Origin: Trichobilharzia szidati
Taxonomy: Eukaryota; Platyhelminthes; Trematoda; Strigeidida; Schistosomatidae
Direction of reading: 5' to 3'
Length of the DNA: 64,000 bases
NCBI GenBank assembly: GCA_944472155.2
Contig: OX235279.1
Location: forward strand, 119,280,110-119,344,109
The translations under genes and the position numbers were made by a program. Of this stretch, positions 62,194-64,000 are shown piece after piece (position 1 is the stretch's first letter; each line of letters begins with the position of its first letter). A model generated the notes under the pieces. The model had not been told where the DNA came from and searched no databases. It saw only the letters and a list, made by a program, of their open reading frames with translations.

Positions 62194-62421
62194 TGTATTC
62201 AGTTGGTGCTTCCGCTTGCTTCGATGTCATTAGGCTGACACTCGCCACTGAATATGTCTTTCCAAAGTAGATTGTCACATTACGATCTTCAGTGGCCTTT
62301 AGTGTAGAGCTTTCATCCACAGTGCTTTCATCATTCAAGTGCCATAGTAAGCCTTGACAAGATTCCATAGCCCCAGACGGAACTAGATGGTCGACATATG
62401 GTTTCAGCAAAGTAATGTCAC
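62194..62421 (-). CDS. Exon 1 (of those visible) of a large unrecognised extracellular-type protein
   Basis: This 228-base exon encodes about 76 residues. The acceptor is a pyrimidine-rich tract ending TTTCAG and the donor is A|GTAAGT. It starts with two bases of a split codon and ends with one, so it is phase-1 symmetric. The peptide contains MESCQGLLWHL, an N-glycosylation sequon in EDRNVTIYFG, and alternating hydrophobic residues typical of beta strands (YSVASVSLM). It holds one cysteine and no membrane segment. I see no initiator methionine or signal peptide, so the 5' end of the gene lies upstream, beyond the right edge or in an exon I could not identify. A worn SINE lies about 35 bases past the donor. 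The family is not recognised. The exon call rests on splice sites, frame compatibility and protein-like composition. Confidence 0.75.
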
Positions 62422-64000
62422 CTGAAATCAGTAAATGGATTAAGAAAGTGTAAGTTTTTCCTGAAAATGTATATTGAAAAAATTATTCTGTTATAAAAAT
62501 GTGAAACACGCTTGAATTTGGAAATAAGAACAAACTGTTCAGCAAAGAATCTCCTTTCAGAGGATTTATTCACTTTTCAATGATGAGAAGTATCCTTCTA
62601 CTCTACAAACTAACTATTTAAAATACTCATAAACTGTTCCAAAAAGTTTTTAAAAAAATATCAGAATTTAGTTTTCACTGAATATATCTAATAGCCAGTT
62701 GAAGTCTCCTAAACGCCATGTCTCTGGAACTTTGTGATTTAGAATAATCCGCATAACCATAAGTCTGCACTCATTCATTTCTACTATTCTTCTATAGATG
62801 TTAGCTATGAAAACTACAATTACTGATACATATCAAGTCAGTAATCAGTATCATCACAGATTTTTTTCACACCACCGTTTGGCTGTCACTATCCGGTTGA
62901 TTTTTCCTTTGTAGTCCAATAAACAAACGATACTATTGACAAGCATAACACATCTACACCCACCTTAGCCAGTGTAAATCCATAGGGCTATAGATTGGCA
63001 CTTGTGATACTGTTACTCATGAGAAATACTCAACTTGTTCTGTCATTTGGCTGCTAATCAAGGTAAGGAAACAGCTCTAAAGAAACAAATTGACAACACA
63101 CTGTACCTAGTAAATCTTGTCTTAGTACAATGCTAATATTCGTCTACCCAATTATTGGACATATTCCTAGGGAATGAAAACAACTAACTAACTAGTAAAC
63201 GGTATTTTTATGACAATTTTTCAATCTTATTCATAGTAAACTATAGATTGATTAAAATAAATCTATTAAAACAAAACGTGCTGAAAAGTAAGTCGGTCTC
63301 AGCATAAACACAGTTGACATTCAGGTAAATTAACTCTGTATATGTAGAAGTTACTGATAAAAAGATGAAACTAACAGTAACTAGCAGTTCACTGTTCGCT
63401 TGAATGTTCATATCTATCAGACTTAAATTAAAAACCATGTGCAACACTGACACTAAGTAAAGCAATGATAAATTTACAATGTGTACAATGAATACTTCAT
63501 AATAATTAATAATCATATCGGTCAAATTGTTCTCTGTACACTATCATGATACTTTCTGAAGAAGTAAAGTCTACTAATTTCTGTTAGTACCACCTCATAA
63601 GCCAACTTTCCTTCTTGAATTATTAAATATTATTTACTTAACACCATCACACAACATTCATTTGCTTTCCAACTATACTACAAGCACACATACACACAAA
63701 GTCAAAGTCACTATCTCATCCTAAATTATACTCAAGTTTCAAGTTAATTTACAGTATGGTGTAGAAGAGGAATGCTTCTTTTTACAAACATCATTATCGA
63801 TTTAACTATTGTCTGCATGACGTCATTAATATGAATTCAAGCGACAAAATCTATTCTGATATGTATAAGAGTAAATACTTTTAACATTTGTGTTCTTCTC
63901 TATATCTACTGCTGCTGTCTCATTTAGTTAAGTGTCCATTCAAATAGTTGAAAATTAAGCATTGTTAGATGTTGGCATAGTGTGCCCAACTCTGTAAAGC
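62422..64000. other. Right flank: presumed intron upstream of exon 1
   Basis: AT-rich sequence without a convincing exon, repeat or RNA gene. The acceptor of exon 1 lies at its left border, so at least that side is intron of the minus-strand gene. An open frame of about 94 codons on the minus strand (63241-63525) is hydrophobic and lacks splice or codon support. Confidence 0.55.

Noticed and set aside
1..64000. CRISPR arrays, operons, bacterial promoters or a replication origin
   Set aside because: No spaced direct repeats or gene clusters. The splice-bounded exons and retroelements show eukaryotic nuclear DNA.

Overview
The window looks like trematode nuclear DNA, most likely from the genus Schistosoma. 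It is AT-rich, has no long open frames, and carries short exons separated by kilobase introns with GT-AG borders. It also holds tRNA-derived SINEs with hammerhead-ribozyme motifs, Penelope-like (PLE) and RTE-like retroelement relics, and schistosome-type dispersed repeats. The species cannot be fixed by reading alone. No rRNA, functional tRNA, CRISPR or prokaryotic-style gene was seen.

One gene dominates. On the minus strand I could assemble 12 internal exons (62421 down to 3893) that join in one continuous frame of 2265 coding bases (755 codons). Ten of the 12 begin with the last two bases of a split codon and ten end with the first base of one (phase 1). The two exceptions are phase-0 junctions, and in both the matching neighbour is phase 0 as well, which strongly supports the model. 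No start codon, signal peptide, stop codon or polyadenylation signal of this gene was found, so it probably extends past both window edges. The product is not recognised. It looks like a large extracellular or luminal protein: several N-glycosylation sequons, cysteine-bearing beta-strand-like modules in the N-terminal part (weakly Ig-like), then cysteine-poor beta-rich and acidic segments. No transmembrane segment was seen.

Layout in the gene's direction: exon 1 near 62.3 kb, exon 2 near 56.2 kb, exon 3 near 43.0 kb, exon 4 near 26.9 kb, then a cluster of exons 5-7 (23.4-20.9 kb), exon 8 near 16.0 kb, exon 9 near 11.5 kb, exon 10 near 9.3 kb, exon 11 near 8.3 kb and exon 12 near 4.0 kb. The largest introns are 12.9 and 15.9 kb.

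The introns hold the mobile elements. These include a PLE relic (10.0-10.9 kb) with a stop codon at the GIY-YIG tyrosine, and a GIY-YIG relic (24.1-24.4 kb) between 120-bp inverted repeats. An RTE-like element is split into two opposite orientations (5.9-7.5 kb). There are two SINEs with hammerhead motifs (43.8 and 50.3 kb), several other tRNA-derived SINEs, and at least four foldback or inverted-duplication structures (2.4, 4.8-5.3, 19.3-19.5 and 25.8 kb). A few small open frames might belong to nested genes, but support for them is weak.
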